A DNA stretch of 20,442 nt from Ruminococcaceae bacterium UBA5391 (GCA_002410755.1 DHOL01000014.1:1-20442), one strand, 5' to 3'. Shown: positions 1 to 8,580, counted from the stretch's first letter. Program-made: numbers and translations. Notes: generated by a model from the letters alone, not told the origin.

Positions 1-138
1 ATAATTTGTCAGGCTTGACGTTTCACCAGTCTTTGTGGAAGATGAAGCGTTCTGTGATGATGAATTGTCAGCACAACTGCACAGGATTCCGGCCGAGACA
101 ATCACAGCGAGAGATACAGCCAATGCTTTCCGTAGCAT
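1..138 (-). CDS. Solute-binding lipoprotein of carbohydrate ABC transporter, N-terminal part
   Basis: Only the first 46 residues are in the window; the gene runs off the left edge. The start is an ATG at 138 preceded by TTAAGGAGGAATTGTTT, a strong ribosome site. The peptide begins MLRKALAVSLAVIVSAG and continues into ILCSCADNSSSQ. This is a short positive end, a hydrophobic core, a plausible lipobox ending at Cys20 or Cys22, and then a Ser/Asn/Thr-rich linker. That is the usual start of a lipid-anchored binding protein in Gram-positive bacteria. It lies 77 bases downstream of two LplB/YtcP-type permease genes on the same strand, the normal place for the family 1 sugar-binding protein of such an importer. 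The substrate cannot be read from this fragment. The lipoprotein call is firm; the role in sugar binding rests on context. Confidence 0.75.
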   Translation of the reverse strand, partial: MLRKALAVSLAVIVSAGILCSCADNSSSQNASSSTKTGETSSLTNY

Positions 139-180
139 AAACAATTCCTCCTTAATTTCCTTATTCATTATTTACCGAAA

Positions 181-203
181 GCTTCTGTTGGCCAAGCAGA
201 AGC
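181..203 (-). terminator. Intercistronic hairpin between permease and binding-protein genes
   Basis: GCTTCTG (181-187) and CAGAAGC (197-203) are perfect 7-bp arms around a 9-base loop. On the minus strand the stem is followed only by TTTC, so it is at best a weak terminator. Hairpins at this place in importer operons often change the ratio of binding protein to permease mRNA. That role is inference here. Confidence 0.35.
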
Positions 204-215
204 AGGTGGCCTTCT

Positions 216-1109
216 TTAGCCTTTAACCGAACCGATCATAACACCCTGTTCAAAGTATTTTTGCACAAACGGATAGATAATCAAAACTGGAAGTGAAGAA
301 ACTACAATCACTGCATACTTGAGCAGTTCTTTTAACTGAAAGTTTGCGGCCGCCGCAGATTCCCCTGCATTTGACAGCATTTCTGCACTTGTCTGCTCTA
401 AGACCAAAATCTTTCTCAGCACTAGTTGCAGCGGATATTTATCCTGATCCCTAAGATAAATCATTGCAGCAAAATAAGTATTCCACTGCTCTACAGCAAA
501 AAACAGTACCATAACACCAATCAACGCCTTGGAAAGCGGCAGAATTACCCGAAAGAAAGTCTGAAATGGGGTACAGCCATCAATAATGGCAGCTTCCTCC
601 ATTTCCTTTGGCATACTATCAAAAAAGGTCCGGCAAATAATACAGTAGTACATGTTAAAAGCATAAATCAGGACCATGATAGCCCGCGTATTGTAAAGTC
701 CAATCTGGTTTACCAGAAGAAAAGTAGGGATTAGTCCGCCGCTAAAATACATCGGTATCATAAAGTAAACCGTCAGGAGCCTCCTGCCGGGAAGCGTTCT
801 GCGGGCTAAAGCATAGCCTGCCGGGACAGTGGTTATCAGGTTAATAAGTGTGCCGACCACTGTATAGAAAATCGTATTGGCATAGCCAGTCAGAATGTTT
901 TTATCCTGAAAAACGCGTCGGTAGCCTTCCAATGTAAAGCCTTTCGGCAGCAGGATTACCTTTCCGCTGGCAACCATTGCAGGATCACTGACAGAAGCGG
1001 AAAGAACATAAAGCAGTGGGTACATTACGAAAAGCAGCAGTATGGTAATAAAAACGTAGCAAAAAGAGCGGAAGTGCCTGTCACTCGCAGAGTCCCGGGT
1101 TGCTGTCAT
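216..1109 (-). CDS. Carbohydrate ABC transporter permease (LplC/UgpE type)
   Basis: Inner-membrane subunit of a CUT1-type sugar importer, 297 residues, the usual length. Hydrophobic segments lie near residues 14-38, 76-98, 110-132, 142-160 and 195-215, with another near the C-terminus. The cytoplasmic EAA loop that docks on the ATPase is clear: EEAAIIDG at 171-178 followed by FFRVILPL at 185-192. The ATG at 1109 has GGAGGGG 8 bases upstream on the minus strand. It starts 15 bases after the stop of the partner permease, so the two are co-transcribed. No ATPase gene is present. This is common for the LplB/YtcP group, which is thought to share an MsmK/UgpC-like ATPase encoded elsewhere. The substrate (an oligo- or polysaccharide fragment) is not determined by the sequence. 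Confidence 0.9.
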   Translation of the reverse strand: MTATRDSASDRHFRSFCYVFITILLLFVMYPLLYVLSASVSDPAMVASGKVILLPKGFTLEGYRRVFQDKNILTGYANTIFYTVVGTLINLITTVPAGYALARRTLPGRRLLTVYFMIPMYFSGGLIPTFLLVNQIGLYNTRAIMVLIYAFNMYYCIICRTFFDSMPKEMEEAAIIDGCTPFQTFFRVILPLSKALIGVMVLFFAVEQWNTYFAAMIYLRDQDKYPLQLVLRKILVLEQTSAEMLSNAGESAAAANFQLKELLKYAVIVVSSLPVLIIYPFVQKYFEQGVMIGSVKG

Positions 1110-1124
1110 ATCTTTCCCCTCCTT

Positions 1125-2081
1125 TCAAAATAGGCTTGTCTCAGAAACTTTGCCGGAAATCCAGTTTGCAATTAGGAGAAAAACAACATTCACAACGTTG
1201 TTCATAAGCCCAATCGCTGTTGAAAAGCTGTAATTTGCGTGCAAAATTCCACGTTTATAAACATAGGTTGAAATTACTTCCGAAACGTCAAGGTTTAAAT
1301 CATTTTGCAGCAGCAGGACTTTTTCCTGCCCAACGGTTGCCAGTTGCCCCGCTGTCAGAATAAACATAATTACAATGGTCGGAAGAATCGTCGGAATGTT
1401 AATGTGCCAGATACGCTGCAGTTTGGAAGCGCCGTCCATGATGGCTGCCTCATGCAGTTGAGGGTCTACCGCAGAAAGTGCTGCAAAATAAATCACCGAG
1501 TTCCACCCTGCATCCTGCCAAACGCCGGACCAAACATAAATATGCCGGAATGCAGACGGCTTACTCATAAAGTAAATGCTTTGCCCACCAAACATTTTTA
1601 TTATGGCGTTAATGGATCCTATGGAAGGCGAAAGCATAGCAATAATCATGCCCGCGAGAACAACAAGTGAGATAAAATGCGGGGCATACAGCGCAGTCTG
1701 TGCAAATCTCTTGTACCGAACGCTTACTTCATTCAGTAAAAGGGCAATTAGGATTGGAATTGGAAAGCCGGCAAGAAAAGAGTAAATAGAGAGTGCAAAT
1801 GTGTTTTTAATCAGTGTCCAACAGTTATAGCTCTGAAAAAAATCCCGGAAATACTTAAAGCCAACCCACGGGCTTCCTGCTAATCCGAGTGAGCCCTTAT
1901 AATCTTTAAATGCAATCTGAACACCATACATAGGAAAATAACTGAAAACCAGCACTGCTACAAAGGCAGGAAGCAGCATTAGATAATAAAACCGGTGGTT
2001 CCATATATTCAGCCGGAGGTTTTGCCTTTTACGGCGGCACTTCGGGAGACTTACCGCTGAGAGCGATGACTGAGTTTTCAT
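1125..2081 (-). CDS. lplB: Carbohydrate ABC transporter permease (LplB/YtcP type)
   Basis: First permease of the sugar importer, 318 residues. The N-terminal 30 residues are basic, then comes a membrane segment at about 32-53 (FYYLMLLPAFVAVLVFSYFP) with the PMYGVQIAFKDY sequence characteristic of LplB-type proteins. Further membrane segments lie near 95-117, 128-150, 185-205, 228-248 and 290-310. The EAA loop is HEAAIMDGASKLQRIWHINIP, beginning at residue 210. The start ATG at 2081 is preceded by GGAAGAAAGG. It is the first gene of the operon and diverges from the AraC-family regulator across a 365-base gap that contains its promoter. The family is well recognised; the sugar is unknown. Confidence 0.9.
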   Translation of the reverse strand: MKTQSSLSAVSLPKCRRKRQNLRLNIWNHRFYYLMLLPAFVAVLVFSYFPMYGVQIAFKDYKGSLGLAGSPWVGFKYFRDFFQSYNCWTLIKNTFALSIYSFLAGFPIPILIALLLNEVSVRYKRFAQTALYAPHFISLVVLAGMIIAMLSPSIGSINAIIKMFGGQSIYFMSKPSAFRHIYVWSGVWQDAGWNSVIYFAALSAVDPQLHEAAIMDGASKLQRIWHINIPTILPTIVIMFILTAGQLATVGQEKVLLLQNDLNLDVSEVISTYVYKRGILHANYSFSTAIGLMNNVVNVVFLLIANWISGKVSETSLF

Positions 2082-2164
2082 TGCTTCACATACCTTTCTT
2101 CCTGCTGTTGTTTAAAGCTATTCTCTGCATAGGAGATTTTGTCAGCCTGTCAGGTCTTTAAGTC

Positions 2165-2193
2165 ATTCTATTTTTAAGGACTTTTAAGGACAA
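2165..2193 (-). promoter_or_regulatory. Predicted sigma-A promoter of the sugar-transporter operon
   Basis: On the minus strand, TTGTCC (2188-2193) and TAGAAT (2165-2170) are separated by exactly 17 bases. Transcription would start near 2158, giving an untranslated leader of about 77 bases before the lplB-type gene. The spacer and -35 box are occupied by two tandem copies of a 10-base repeat, as expected for an activator-dependent promoter. Confidence 0.55.
2172..2191. repeat. Two tandem 10-base repeats overlapping the promoter, candidate AraC-family site
   Basis: TTTTAAGGAC occurs twice back to back at 2172-2181 and 2182-2191. AraC-family activators bind direct repeats spaced by about one helical turn, and this pair sits over the -35/spacer of the adjacent transporter promoter. 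Binding by the neighbouring regulator is inference. Confidence 0.5.
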
Positions 2194-2331
2194 TTTGATC
2201 TTAGCAATTATGAATAATATTTTCAACTGTAAATAATTGCTGTTATACATCTTGTCTAAATTGCCGTTCCATCGGTGTTTTGGTGCCCGTTATCGCCCAA
2301 AAAATATACTTTTCTTCAAATGATTCATACA

Positions 2332-2350
2332 TTTTGCAGGGAATGCAAAA
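2332..2350. promoter_or_regulatory. Operator-like dyad upstream of the AraC-family gene
   Basis: TTTTGCA (2332-2338) and TGCAAAA (2344-2350) form a perfect 7+7 inverted repeat around GGGAA. The flanking DNA is very AT-rich, with further TTGCAT/TTTGC elements. The dyad lies about 100 bases before the regulator start. A weak promoter candidate (TTGCTT at 2376, TATAAA at 2401, spacing 19) follows it. The dyad is visible; what binds it is unknown. Confidence 0.4.
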
Positions 2351-2446
2351 ATTTGCTATATATTGCATATGTTATTTGCTTGTATTATGGATTTTTTAGT
2401 TATAAAATGAAAGCGTCATAAGGGGAAAAGGAAGGAGAGACTGAGA

Positions 2447-4381
2447 ATGAAGCTGTTCCATTTTCAGCGGCATCATGTTGTTTTGAAAAAACACAGATAC
2501 CTATTTCAGTTTGTTTCCACTTGCATTGTGCTGATTCTTTTCCCCTGTATCATGTCATTGACTGTAATTTCCAAGCAATCTTATGACAAACTTACCAATA
2601 CCTATAAGAATTACTTCCTGGAAACATCCGAAAAATTCGCTAATTACTTTACGAAACAGTTAAATCATATCTGTCTGAGTTCCTATGAAATTGCCGATGA
2701 CAGCCGATACCCAAACAAAGTCGCTTTTCGTCTGGATCCTTCCGCCTTGGAAAACTGTGGGTTTTCACTTTATCCTGCAACACAGACAATAGCAGAATAT
2801 GCTAAATCAACACCTGATTTTTTCGGCATTTATTACTACGATATTGATCGGGTTCTAACAAGTTCTTCTTCTTTTACTTCCCAGACTTTTGCAAGCGATT
2901 ATCTGGAAACCAGCGGCAACCAGAAACTGGCAGAATTTTTTTCAAAAGAAAACACAGGCCTGACTTATTATTCCTGCAATCTTTCAGGGAAGTATGGTTC
3001 TCTTTTGGTAGGAGTGCAGACAAAGCTTGGCCAGAGCCATCAGTTGGCCCTTTTGATTTATAAACTGGATAATTCTTTTATTGACACTTCCCTGCTGATG
3101 ACAAACGATCCTTCTGTCGTGCAGTTTTCCGTACTTGACGAAAACCGTCAGCCTTTAATCTCCTTTGGTCCAAATTATTATGATGGGACTTTAAGCTTTC
3201 CCGTTATTATGGGAAACCATATCAATGAGGAAGACACCTCTTTTACTTTTCAGGCTGACTCCAAAAAGTATATTGCCTGTATCTACAAGGAACCAACAAC
3301 GGGCTTCGCCTATATGCTGACGTCTCCGCTTGACCAAGTTATGAATGGCACACAGGAATTTTACTTAATGAATATGAAAATCCTGTTTTTGCTCTGCGCT
3401 ATCCTGCTTGTCTCAATCGTCCTGATGATTTATATTAATTACCGCCCAGTTGTCGGCCTGCTCAAAAAGCTTAACAAAAACGGAAAAGCTACAAATGAGT
3501 TTGAGACAATTTCAGATGAAATCAATCGGATGACAAATGAAATATCGGAACAGAATATCGTCATTGTAGACAGTCTGCTTGGCAATATTCTATACGGTAT
3601 TCCGATTTCAGAAGAAATGGTCAAACGGATTGGAGTTCCGTTGGATTCCTGCTGCTACTTCGTTTTTACTCTTTCTTCCGGCAATGTCAACACAACACAG
3701 CGCACGGAAATCACCGCTGAACTACTTTCCCATTTTTCCACCAAGGTTTACATCACCGATATCCTATTTCAAGACATAACAGTATTAATTTGCATGTCTG
3801 CATCAGACCGTAAAGCACAGATTTTTAAGTTCCTGACAATGTATTTTAAACTTGGCCCATTCTCCAAAACCGGGCTCCGGCAGGGGATCACTGTTTCTTC
3901 CCTTAACGATATTAAGTTTTCCTTTTCCTCCTGCTTTTCGGCTCCTCCAGGAAAAGGGCAGTCTTTAGCAGCCAGTTGGCCAGTTAAAAATGATTTTCTT
4001 CCCGCTCAAGATTCTACGAGCCAGTTGATGCAGCGCATTGCTCAATACATTGAGAACCGTTTCACGGATCCTTCACTCAGTCAGTCTTCTGTCGCTGATT
4101 ATTTTCAAATATCCACTTATTCGCTCAGTCGTTTGTTCAAAAGCAAATTTGGTGTTTTATTTACGGAGTATGTGACAAGAAAAAGGATCCGCATGGCGCA
4201 GAAATTACTTACAGAAAGTGACAGTCCAGTCTCTACCGTAGCTGTCCAAGTTGGCATCCCAAATGTCAATTATTTTTACAAAGTTTTCAAGGCTTACACT
4301 GGGACATCACCTCTGAAGTACCGGAACAGTCTTCGGGAAAGCAGTAAAAGCCCTTTTAAACCGTGCCACCCGGCGAATTGA
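2447..4381 (+). CDS. Membrane-anchored AraC-family transcriptional regulator
   Basis: 644-residue one-component regulator. A membrane segment at about 20-41 and a second at about 308-331 bracket an extracellular sensor region of some 265 residues, the size of a CACHE-type ligand-binding domain. After the second segment come a coiled-coil-like stretch (EFETISDEINRMTNEISEQN) and a cytoplasmic linker. The C-terminus, from about 527 to 625, is a classic double helix-turn-helix: IAQYIENRFTDPSLS, then STYSLSRLFKSKFG, then VAVQVGIPNVNYFYKVFK. The ATG is preceded by GAAGGAGAG. It is divergent from the LplB-type permease genes, the arrangement in which such regulators activate the adjacent sugar importer, probably on sensing extracellular sugar. 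A partial match to a catabolite-repression element (TGAAAGCG) at 2408-2415 lies just upstream. Family and topology are secure; the ligand is unknown. Confidence 0.9.
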   Translation: MKLFHFQRHHVVLKKHRYLFQFVSTCIVLILFPCIMSLTVISKQSYDKLTNTYKNYFLETSEKFANYFTKQLNHICLSSYEIADDSRYPNKVAFRLDPSALENCGFSLYPATQTIAEYAKSTPDFFGIYYYDIDRVLTSSSSFTSQTFASDYLETSGNQKLAEFFSKENTGLTYYSCNLSGKYGSLLVGVQTKLGQSHQLALLIYKLDNSFIDTSLLMTNDPSVVQFSVLDENRQPLISFGPNYYDGTLSFPVIMGNHINEEDTSFTFQADSKKYIACIYKEPTTGFAYMLTSPLDQVMNGTQEFYLMNMKILFLLCAILLVSIVLMIYINYRPVVGLLKKLNKNGKATNEFETISDEINRMTNEISEQNIVIVDSLLGNILYGIPISEEMVKRIGVPLDSCCYFVFTLSSGNVNTTQRTEITAELLSHFSTKVYITDILFQDITVLICMSASDRKAQIFKFLTMYFKLGPFSKTGLRQGITVSSLNDIKFSFSSCFSAPPGKGQSLAASWPVKNDFLPAQDSTSQLMQRIAQYIENRFTDPSLSQSSVADYFQISTYSLSRLFKSKFGVLFTEYVTRKRIRMAQKLLTESDSPVSTVAVQVGIPNVNYFYKVFKAYTGTSPLKYRNSLRESSKSPFKPCHPAN

Positions 4382-4400
4382 ACCTAAAATACAAAAAAGT

Positions 4401-4450
4401 CCCGCATAACTCTGGAAAAATCCAGGTGCTATGCGGGCAATTCCTTTTTT
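4401..4450. terminator. Bidirectional terminator between araC-type gene and oppF
   Basis: CCCGCATA (4401-4408) pairs with TATGCGGG (4430-4437), and an inner CTGG/CCAG stem surrounds an AAAAAT loop. TTCCTTTTTT follows on the plus strand. On the minus strand the stem is followed directly by CTTTTTTG. It therefore serves the convergent regulator gene and the opp operon. Confidence 0.85.
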
Positions 4451-4461
4451 ATGGAGACTAG

Positions 4462-5391
4462 TCAGGCCCATTTACGGAATTCATCATCGGTGCATTTGAC
4501 ATAATGTGTTCCGCTTACAAGGTGGTCTGTGCCTTTTGTGTAGTCGATTCCAGAAGTGAAATAGTCGTAAGAAACTGCAACGCGGCGTTTCTCTACGATG
4601 GGGTTCGGCATTGGAATGGCGGAGAGTAGGCTCTTTGTGTAAGGGTGAATTGGATTGCCGAAAATTTCCTCGGTCGTACCAGTTTCCAGCAGATGCCCAA
4701 GATGCAGCACACCGATCCGATCGGAAATATATTTTACCATAGAAAGATCATGTGCAATGAACAGATAGGCAGTACCGGTGTCACGCTGGATATTTTTCAT
4801 CAGGTTGACAACCTGTGCCTGGATGGAAACATCCAGAGCGGAGATGCACTCGTCGGCTATCACAAGCTTCGGGTCCATGATAAGGGCACGTGCAATGCCG
4901 ACGCGCTGGCGCTGCCCGCCGGAGAACTGGTGAGGATACCGTTCGGCGTGTTCCGGTGCAAGGCCTACTTTCTCCAGCATTTTTGCCACACGGTTATGCC
5001 GCTCTTCCCGGCTGGGACACATGTGGTGAATATCAAGCCCTTCGGCAATAATGTCCCCAACCTTCTTGCGGGGATTCAGTGAAGCCATTGGATCCTGAAA
5101 AATCATCTGCATTTGGGTGCGGAGCATGCTTTTTTGGCTTTTTGTCAAATCCCCGCTGATGTCCTCCCCGTTAAAGGTGATTTTTCCAGCGGTCGGTTGA
5201 TAAAGGCGGATGATGCTGCGGCCAATAGTTGATTTTCCGCTGCCGGATTCTCCTACAAGCCCGTAAGTTTCACCGGGGTAGATGCAAAAGCTGACATTTT
5301 CCACTGCCTTGACCGTAAACCGGCGGTCAATGGGGAAATACTGGCACAGGCCATTCACTTTCAGCAAGGGAGTTTTATTTTCCTGTGTCAA
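4462..5391 (-). CDS. oppF: Oligopeptide ABC transporter ATP-binding protein OppF
   Basis: Cytoplasmic ATPase subunit of the oligopeptide importer, 309 residues. Walker A is GESGSGKST at 47-55, the Q-loop glutamine is Q99 in IFQDPMASLNP, the signature is FSGGQRQR at 156-163, Walker B is LVIADE at 176-181, and the switch histidine is H214 in FIAHDLS. The D-loop reads ECISALD, with Cys where Pro is more usual. The peptide-transporter C-terminal motif NPIHPYTKSLLSAIP follows at 246-260. The last 40 residues (YDYFTSGIDY ... HYVKCTDDEFRKW) match the Gram-positive OppF type rather than the Cys-rich Dpp type. It overlaps oppD by 17 bases and ends 24 bases before the shared terminator, so it is the last gene of the operon. 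Confidence 0.93.
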   Translation of the reverse strand: MTQENKTPLLKVNGLCQYFPIDRRFTVKAVENVSFCIYPGETYGLVGESGSGKSTIGRSIIRLYQPTAGKITFNGEDISGDLTKSQKSMLRTQMQMIFQDPMASLNPRKKVGDIIAEGLDIHHMCPSREERHNRVAKMLEKVGLAPEHAERYPHQFSGGQRQRVGIARALIMDPKLVIADECISALDVSIQAQVVNLMKNIQRDTGTAYLFIAHDLSMVKYISDRIGVLHLGHLLETGTTEEIFGNPIHPYTKSLLSAIPMPNPIVEKRRVAVSYDYFTSGIDYTKGTDHLVSGTHYVKCTDDEFRKWA

Positions 5392-6466
5392 CCTGACCAG
5401 CCTCCTTTTTCATGCGGTCAATCCGAGCGCGCAGCTCCACAGGCATTTCCACCTTTGGCGCCCGCGAATCAAGAAGCCATGTGGCTGCATAGTGCGTATC
5501 CGTAATCCGGAACATCGGCGGGGTAAGGCGGTCATCAATTTTCAGCGCATAGGGATTGCGCGCCGCAAATGCGTCGCCCGGCTTTTCATGCAGCAGGTTC
5601 GGCGGCGAGCCTGGAATGGTATAGAGGCGTTCGTCCGACGTGTCGAGGTCCGGCATTGCAGAGAGCAGGCCCCAGGTATACGGATGGCGCGGATCGTAGA
5701 AAATTTCGTTTGCCGTGCCTTTTTCCACGATTTTCCCGGCATACATAACTTCAATATAATCGGCGACTTTCGCCACGACACCAAGGTCATGCGTGATATA
5801 AATAACGGAAATGCCGCGTTCTTTCTGGATACGGCGGATTAGCTCGAGGATTTTCGCCTGAATGGTTACGTCAAGGGCCGTAGTCGGTTCGTCACAGATG
5901 AGGAGGTCGGGGTCGCAGGCCAGTGCAGTCGCAATTACAACGCGCTGCCGCATTCCGCCGGAAAGCTGATGCGGGTAATTCTTCATGCGCTTTTCAGCAT
6001 CGGTAATGCCGACTTCCCGCAGCAACTCCAGCGCGCGCTGGTAGGCTTCATTCTTTGGCGTTTTGTAATGCCAAATCATCCCTTCCACGATTTGTTTCCC
6101 GATTGTCATGGTCGGGTCAAGGCTGGTCATTGGATCCTGAAAAATCATGGCCATACGTTTTCCATTGATATGCCTGCGAATCCATTTCTTGTCTTTTTTC
6201 AGGATGTCAACCGTTTCCGGGCTGCCGTCCGCGTGACGGTAGGAAAATTGGATTGTCCCGCCGTTCACGGTCGCATTGGAGGCAAGGATTCCCATGGCAG
6301 CACGCATGGTAACAGATTTTCCGCTGCCGGATTCGCCTACAACCGCAACGGTCTCTCCCCGGTAAAGGTCAAGGTCAACGCCACGGATGGCATGCACCGG
6401 CCCGGCTGTGGTGCGGAATGTAATATCAAGCCCACGGACGGAGAGGATTTTATCTTTCTTTTCCAT
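5375..6466 (-). CDS. oppD: Oligopeptide ABC transporter ATP-binding protein OppD
   Basis: Second ATPase of the importer, 363 residues. Walker A is GESGSGKS at 44-51, the Q-loop is [11 protein letters not shown] at 108-118, the signature is LSGGMRQR at 168-175, Walker B is LLICDEP at 188-194, and the switch histidine is in YITHDLG at 223-229. The oligo_HPY C-terminal domain is present ([18 protein letters not shown], then IPGSPPNLL). The four cysteines that carry an iron-sulfur cluster in some DppD/OppD proteins are all replaced here: the segment reads [17 protein letters not shown] and later THYAATWLL. This is also how I remember many Firmicutes OppD proteins. The gene lies between oppC (13-base gap) and oppF (17-base overlap). 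Confidence 0.93.
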   Translation of the reverse strand: MEKKDKILSVRGLDITFRTTAGPVHAIRGVDLDLYRGETVAVVGESGSGKSVTMRAAMGILASNATVNGGTIQFSYRHADGSPETVDILKKDKKWIRRHINGKRMAMIFQDPMTSLDPTMTIGKQIVEGMIWHYKTPKNEAYQRALELLREVGITDAEKRMKNYPHQLSGGMRQRVVIATALACDPDLLICDEPTTALDVTIQAKILELIRRIQKERGISVIYITHDLGVVAKVADYIEVMYAGKIVEKGTANEIFYDPRHPYTWGLLSAMPDLDTSDERLYTIPGSPPNLLHEKPGDAFAARNPYALKIDDRLTPPMFRITDTHYAATWLLDSRAPKVEMPVELRARIDRMKKEAGQVDTGK

Positions 6467-6479
6467 ACCGCAATCCCCC

Positions 6480-7547
6480 TCACATTTCCTTCAGCTTCGG
6501 GTCAAGCGCTTCGCGCAGTCCATCGGCAACAAGGTTAAAGCTCAGCATCAACAGCGACATCACGATTATCGGCGGGACAATCTGGTATGGATGGGGAGTA
6601 AAGCTGTTGAACCCCTCCGAAATCAGGGAGCCAAGCGAGCACTGCGGCACCGGGATGCCGAGGCCGACAAAAGAGAGGAATGCCTCGGTAAAAATTGCCG
6701 TCGGGATACTGAACATTACCTGTGTGATGACCGGGCCGATGATGTTGGGCAAAACTTCACGGAAGATAATAAAGAAATCCCCGGCACCGAGCGTGCGCGA
6801 AGCAAGCACAAATTCCTGTTCCTTAAGCTTCAGCATCTCTGCGCGTGCAATGCGGCTCATGCCAATCCACTGAGTCAGCATCAAAGCAAAGATAATGGTC
6901 AGCATCCCGGGCTGTAGAACCAACAGCAGGAGCGTAACAACGACAAGCTGCGGAATCCCGTTCGCAATTTCAAGGATTCGCTGCATCACGTTATCCACCC
7001 TGCCGCCGAAGTAGCCGGAAATCAGGCCGTAGCTCATGCCAATCACCATATCAATAAATGCTGCTGCGACGGCGATAATAAGGGAAACGCGCGCGCCGCT
7101 CCAGGTACGCGTCCAAATATCACGGCCGAAGGTATCGCTGCCAAACCAGTAATAGACATTAGAAAGGTTTTTCAGCTTGTAATTGTTGACAACATATGTT
7201 CCATTTGTTGTGGATATTTTTTCATCGCCTTTCAAAATGCCGATACTCTCAATGCCCGGCACACGCGGTGCCAGGTTCTTCTGAGAAAGGTTCTGGCCGG
7301 AATAGGTATAGCCGTTCATTCCCGGCCCGAAAATCGCTATTAAGGTGATTAAAAGAATCATAATCAGGCCAAACACTGCGCTTTTTTTCCTTCGGAAACG
7401 GATAACCGCTTCCTTCCAGAAACTCTGCGAGACAAAGTTCGTATCCACACGGATTTCGTCCGCATTGTTTTTCAGCTTGAAGTCGTCCGGGCGGAAAACG
7501 GCAGTTTCCGTTACCGGTGCACCGGACGCCTGTGTAGCTGCATTCAT
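6480..7547 (-). CDS. oppC: Oligopeptide ABC transporter permease OppC
   Basis: Membrane subunit, 355 residues, about 50 longer than the shortest DppC proteins. The excess is an N-terminal cytoplasmic tail of about 50 residues and an external loop of about 60 residues after the first membrane segment (57-75), as in Gram-positive OppC/AmiD. FGSDTFGRD at 135-143 is the conserved family motif. The EAA loop is EQEFVLASRTLGAGDFFIIF followed by REVLPN (about 243-268). Further membrane segments lie near 155-178, 200-228, 270-295 and 322-343. Its ATG overlaps the stop of oppB by 4 bases (ATGA), indicating translational coupling, and oppD follows after 13 bases. Confidence 0.93.
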   Translation of the reverse strand: MNAATQASGAPVTETAVFRPDDFKLKNNADEIRVDTNFVSQSFWKEAVIRFRRKKSAVFGLIMILLITLIAIFGPGMNGYTYSGQNLSQKNLAPRVPGIESIGILKGDEKISTTNGTYVVNNYKLKNLSNVYYWFGSDTFGRDIWTRTWSGARVSLIIAVAAAFIDMVIGMSYGLISGYFGGRVDNVMQRILEIANGIPQLVVVTLLLLVLQPGMLTIIFALMLTQWIGMSRIARAEMLKLKEQEFVLASRTLGAGDFFIIFREVLPNIIGPVITQVMFSIPTAIFTEAFLSFVGLGIPVPQCSLGSLISEGFNSFTPHPYQIVPPIIVMSLLMLSFNLVADGLREALDPKLKEM

Positions 7548-8485
7548 GCGGCTCCCTCCTTTTTTGCAAGACGAATGCGTGGATCGATAATCCCATAAAG
7601 GATATCAACAATGAGCATGATACCGATGTACATGGCACTGTAAATAAAGCTCAGGGCAATGACTACGTTGTAGTCGTTTGACTGGATTGCCGTGACAAGC
7701 AGGCTGCCGACGCCCGGGATGGCAAAAATCTTTTCTACGACGAGCGAACCGGTCATCAGGTCAACAATAAGCGGTGCCAGCACTGTGATAATCGGAATCA
7801 GCGCATTGCGGAGCGCATGGCGGAAAATCAGCGCAGGGCCGGAAAGCCCTTTGCTTTCAGCAAGAAGCATATATTCGCTCCCCAGCACCTCAAGCATTTC
7901 ACTTCGTGTAAAGCGCGCTATGGATGCCATGGTGAACATGGAAAGCGCAATGCTCGGCAGCACACTGGAAGAAAACATCTGCTTCGCCGTAAACAGCATT
8001 GGGAACCAGCGCAGCCGGAACCCAAAGGAATAGCTCAGCGCCAGTGCAAACACATAGGAAGGCACCGAGACGCCAATGACGGAAATAATCGTTGCAATGG
8101 TGTCCACAAACGTATCATGCCAGATGGCAGAGATGATGCCAAGTACCAGCCCTACTATAGCACCGATTGCAACCGCCATGCCGCCGATGCCGATGGAGAT
8201 TGGCAGCCGCGTCTGAATCAACTGGGAAATCGGAGTGTTTTTTGAAATATTGTAGCTCACGCCGAAGTCGCCGGTGAGCATGTGCCCCACATAGCGGAAG
8301 AACTGCACGATGACCGGCTGGTCAAGGCCGTATTTTGCGTACAGGTTTGCCTTCTGCTCCGCGTTCAACTTTTCGTCGTTAAACGGCGAGCCTGGCATCA
8401 GCTGCATCAGAATAAACAGAACCAGCAGGATTACCAGCAGCGTAAACAGTGAGAGCAAAATCCTTTTGAGCGCATATTTTTTCAT
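7544..8485 (-). CDS. oppB: Oligopeptide ABC transporter permease OppB
   Basis: Membrane subunit, 313 residues, normal for OppB/DppB. The first membrane segment is at about 8-30, followed by the conserved external stretch with MPGSPF and LTGDFGVSY (71-78). The EAA loop is SEYMLLAESKGLSGPALIFR followed by HALRNALIP, in the C-terminal half. Membrane segments lie near 99-120, 130-150, 165-185, 230-255 and 275-297. The ATG at 8485 is preceded by AAGGAGAATGCCCC. It is 95 bases downstream of oppA, and that gap contains a stable hairpin. Together with OppC it forms the peptide channel. Confidence 0.93.
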   Translation of the reverse strand: MKKYALKRILLSLFTLLVILLVLFILMQLMPGSPFNDEKLNAEQKANLYAKYGLDQPVIVQFFRYVGHMLTGDFGVSYNISKNTPISQLIQTRLPISIGIGGMAVAIGAIVGLVLGIISAIWHDTFVDTIATIISVIGVSVPSYVFALALSYSFGFRLRWFPMLFTAKQMFSSSVLPSIALSMFTMASIARFTRSEMLEVLGSEYMLLAESKGLSGPALIFRHALRNALIPIITVLAPLIVDLMTGSLVVEKIFAIPGVGSLLVTAIQSNDYNVVIALSFIYSAMYIGIMLIVDILYGIIDPRIRLAKKEGAA

Positions 8486-8510
8486 GGGGCATTCTCCTTT
8501 AAATACAGGT

Positions 8511-8542
8511 GCGCAGCGGCCCTTTTTGCGGAGCCGCTGTGC
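8511..8542 (-). promoter_or_regulatory. Intercistronic hairpin between oppA and oppB
   Basis: GCGCAGCGGC (8511-8520) pairs with GCCGCTGTGC (8533-8542), with one wobble pair and a 12-base loop. No U-tract follows on the minus strand. Such a stem is expected to stabilise the abundant oppA mRNA or reduce read-through into the permease genes; that effect is inference. Confidence 0.6.
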
Positions 8543-8580
8543 ATTGCGGAGCTAAATTTCCGGCTAATCCCGGCTGGTTT

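Noticed and set aside
2407..2420. Catabolite-repression (cre) site before the AraC-family gene
   Set aside because: TGAAAGCG matches the left half, but the right half deviates at several positions; too weak to call as a site.
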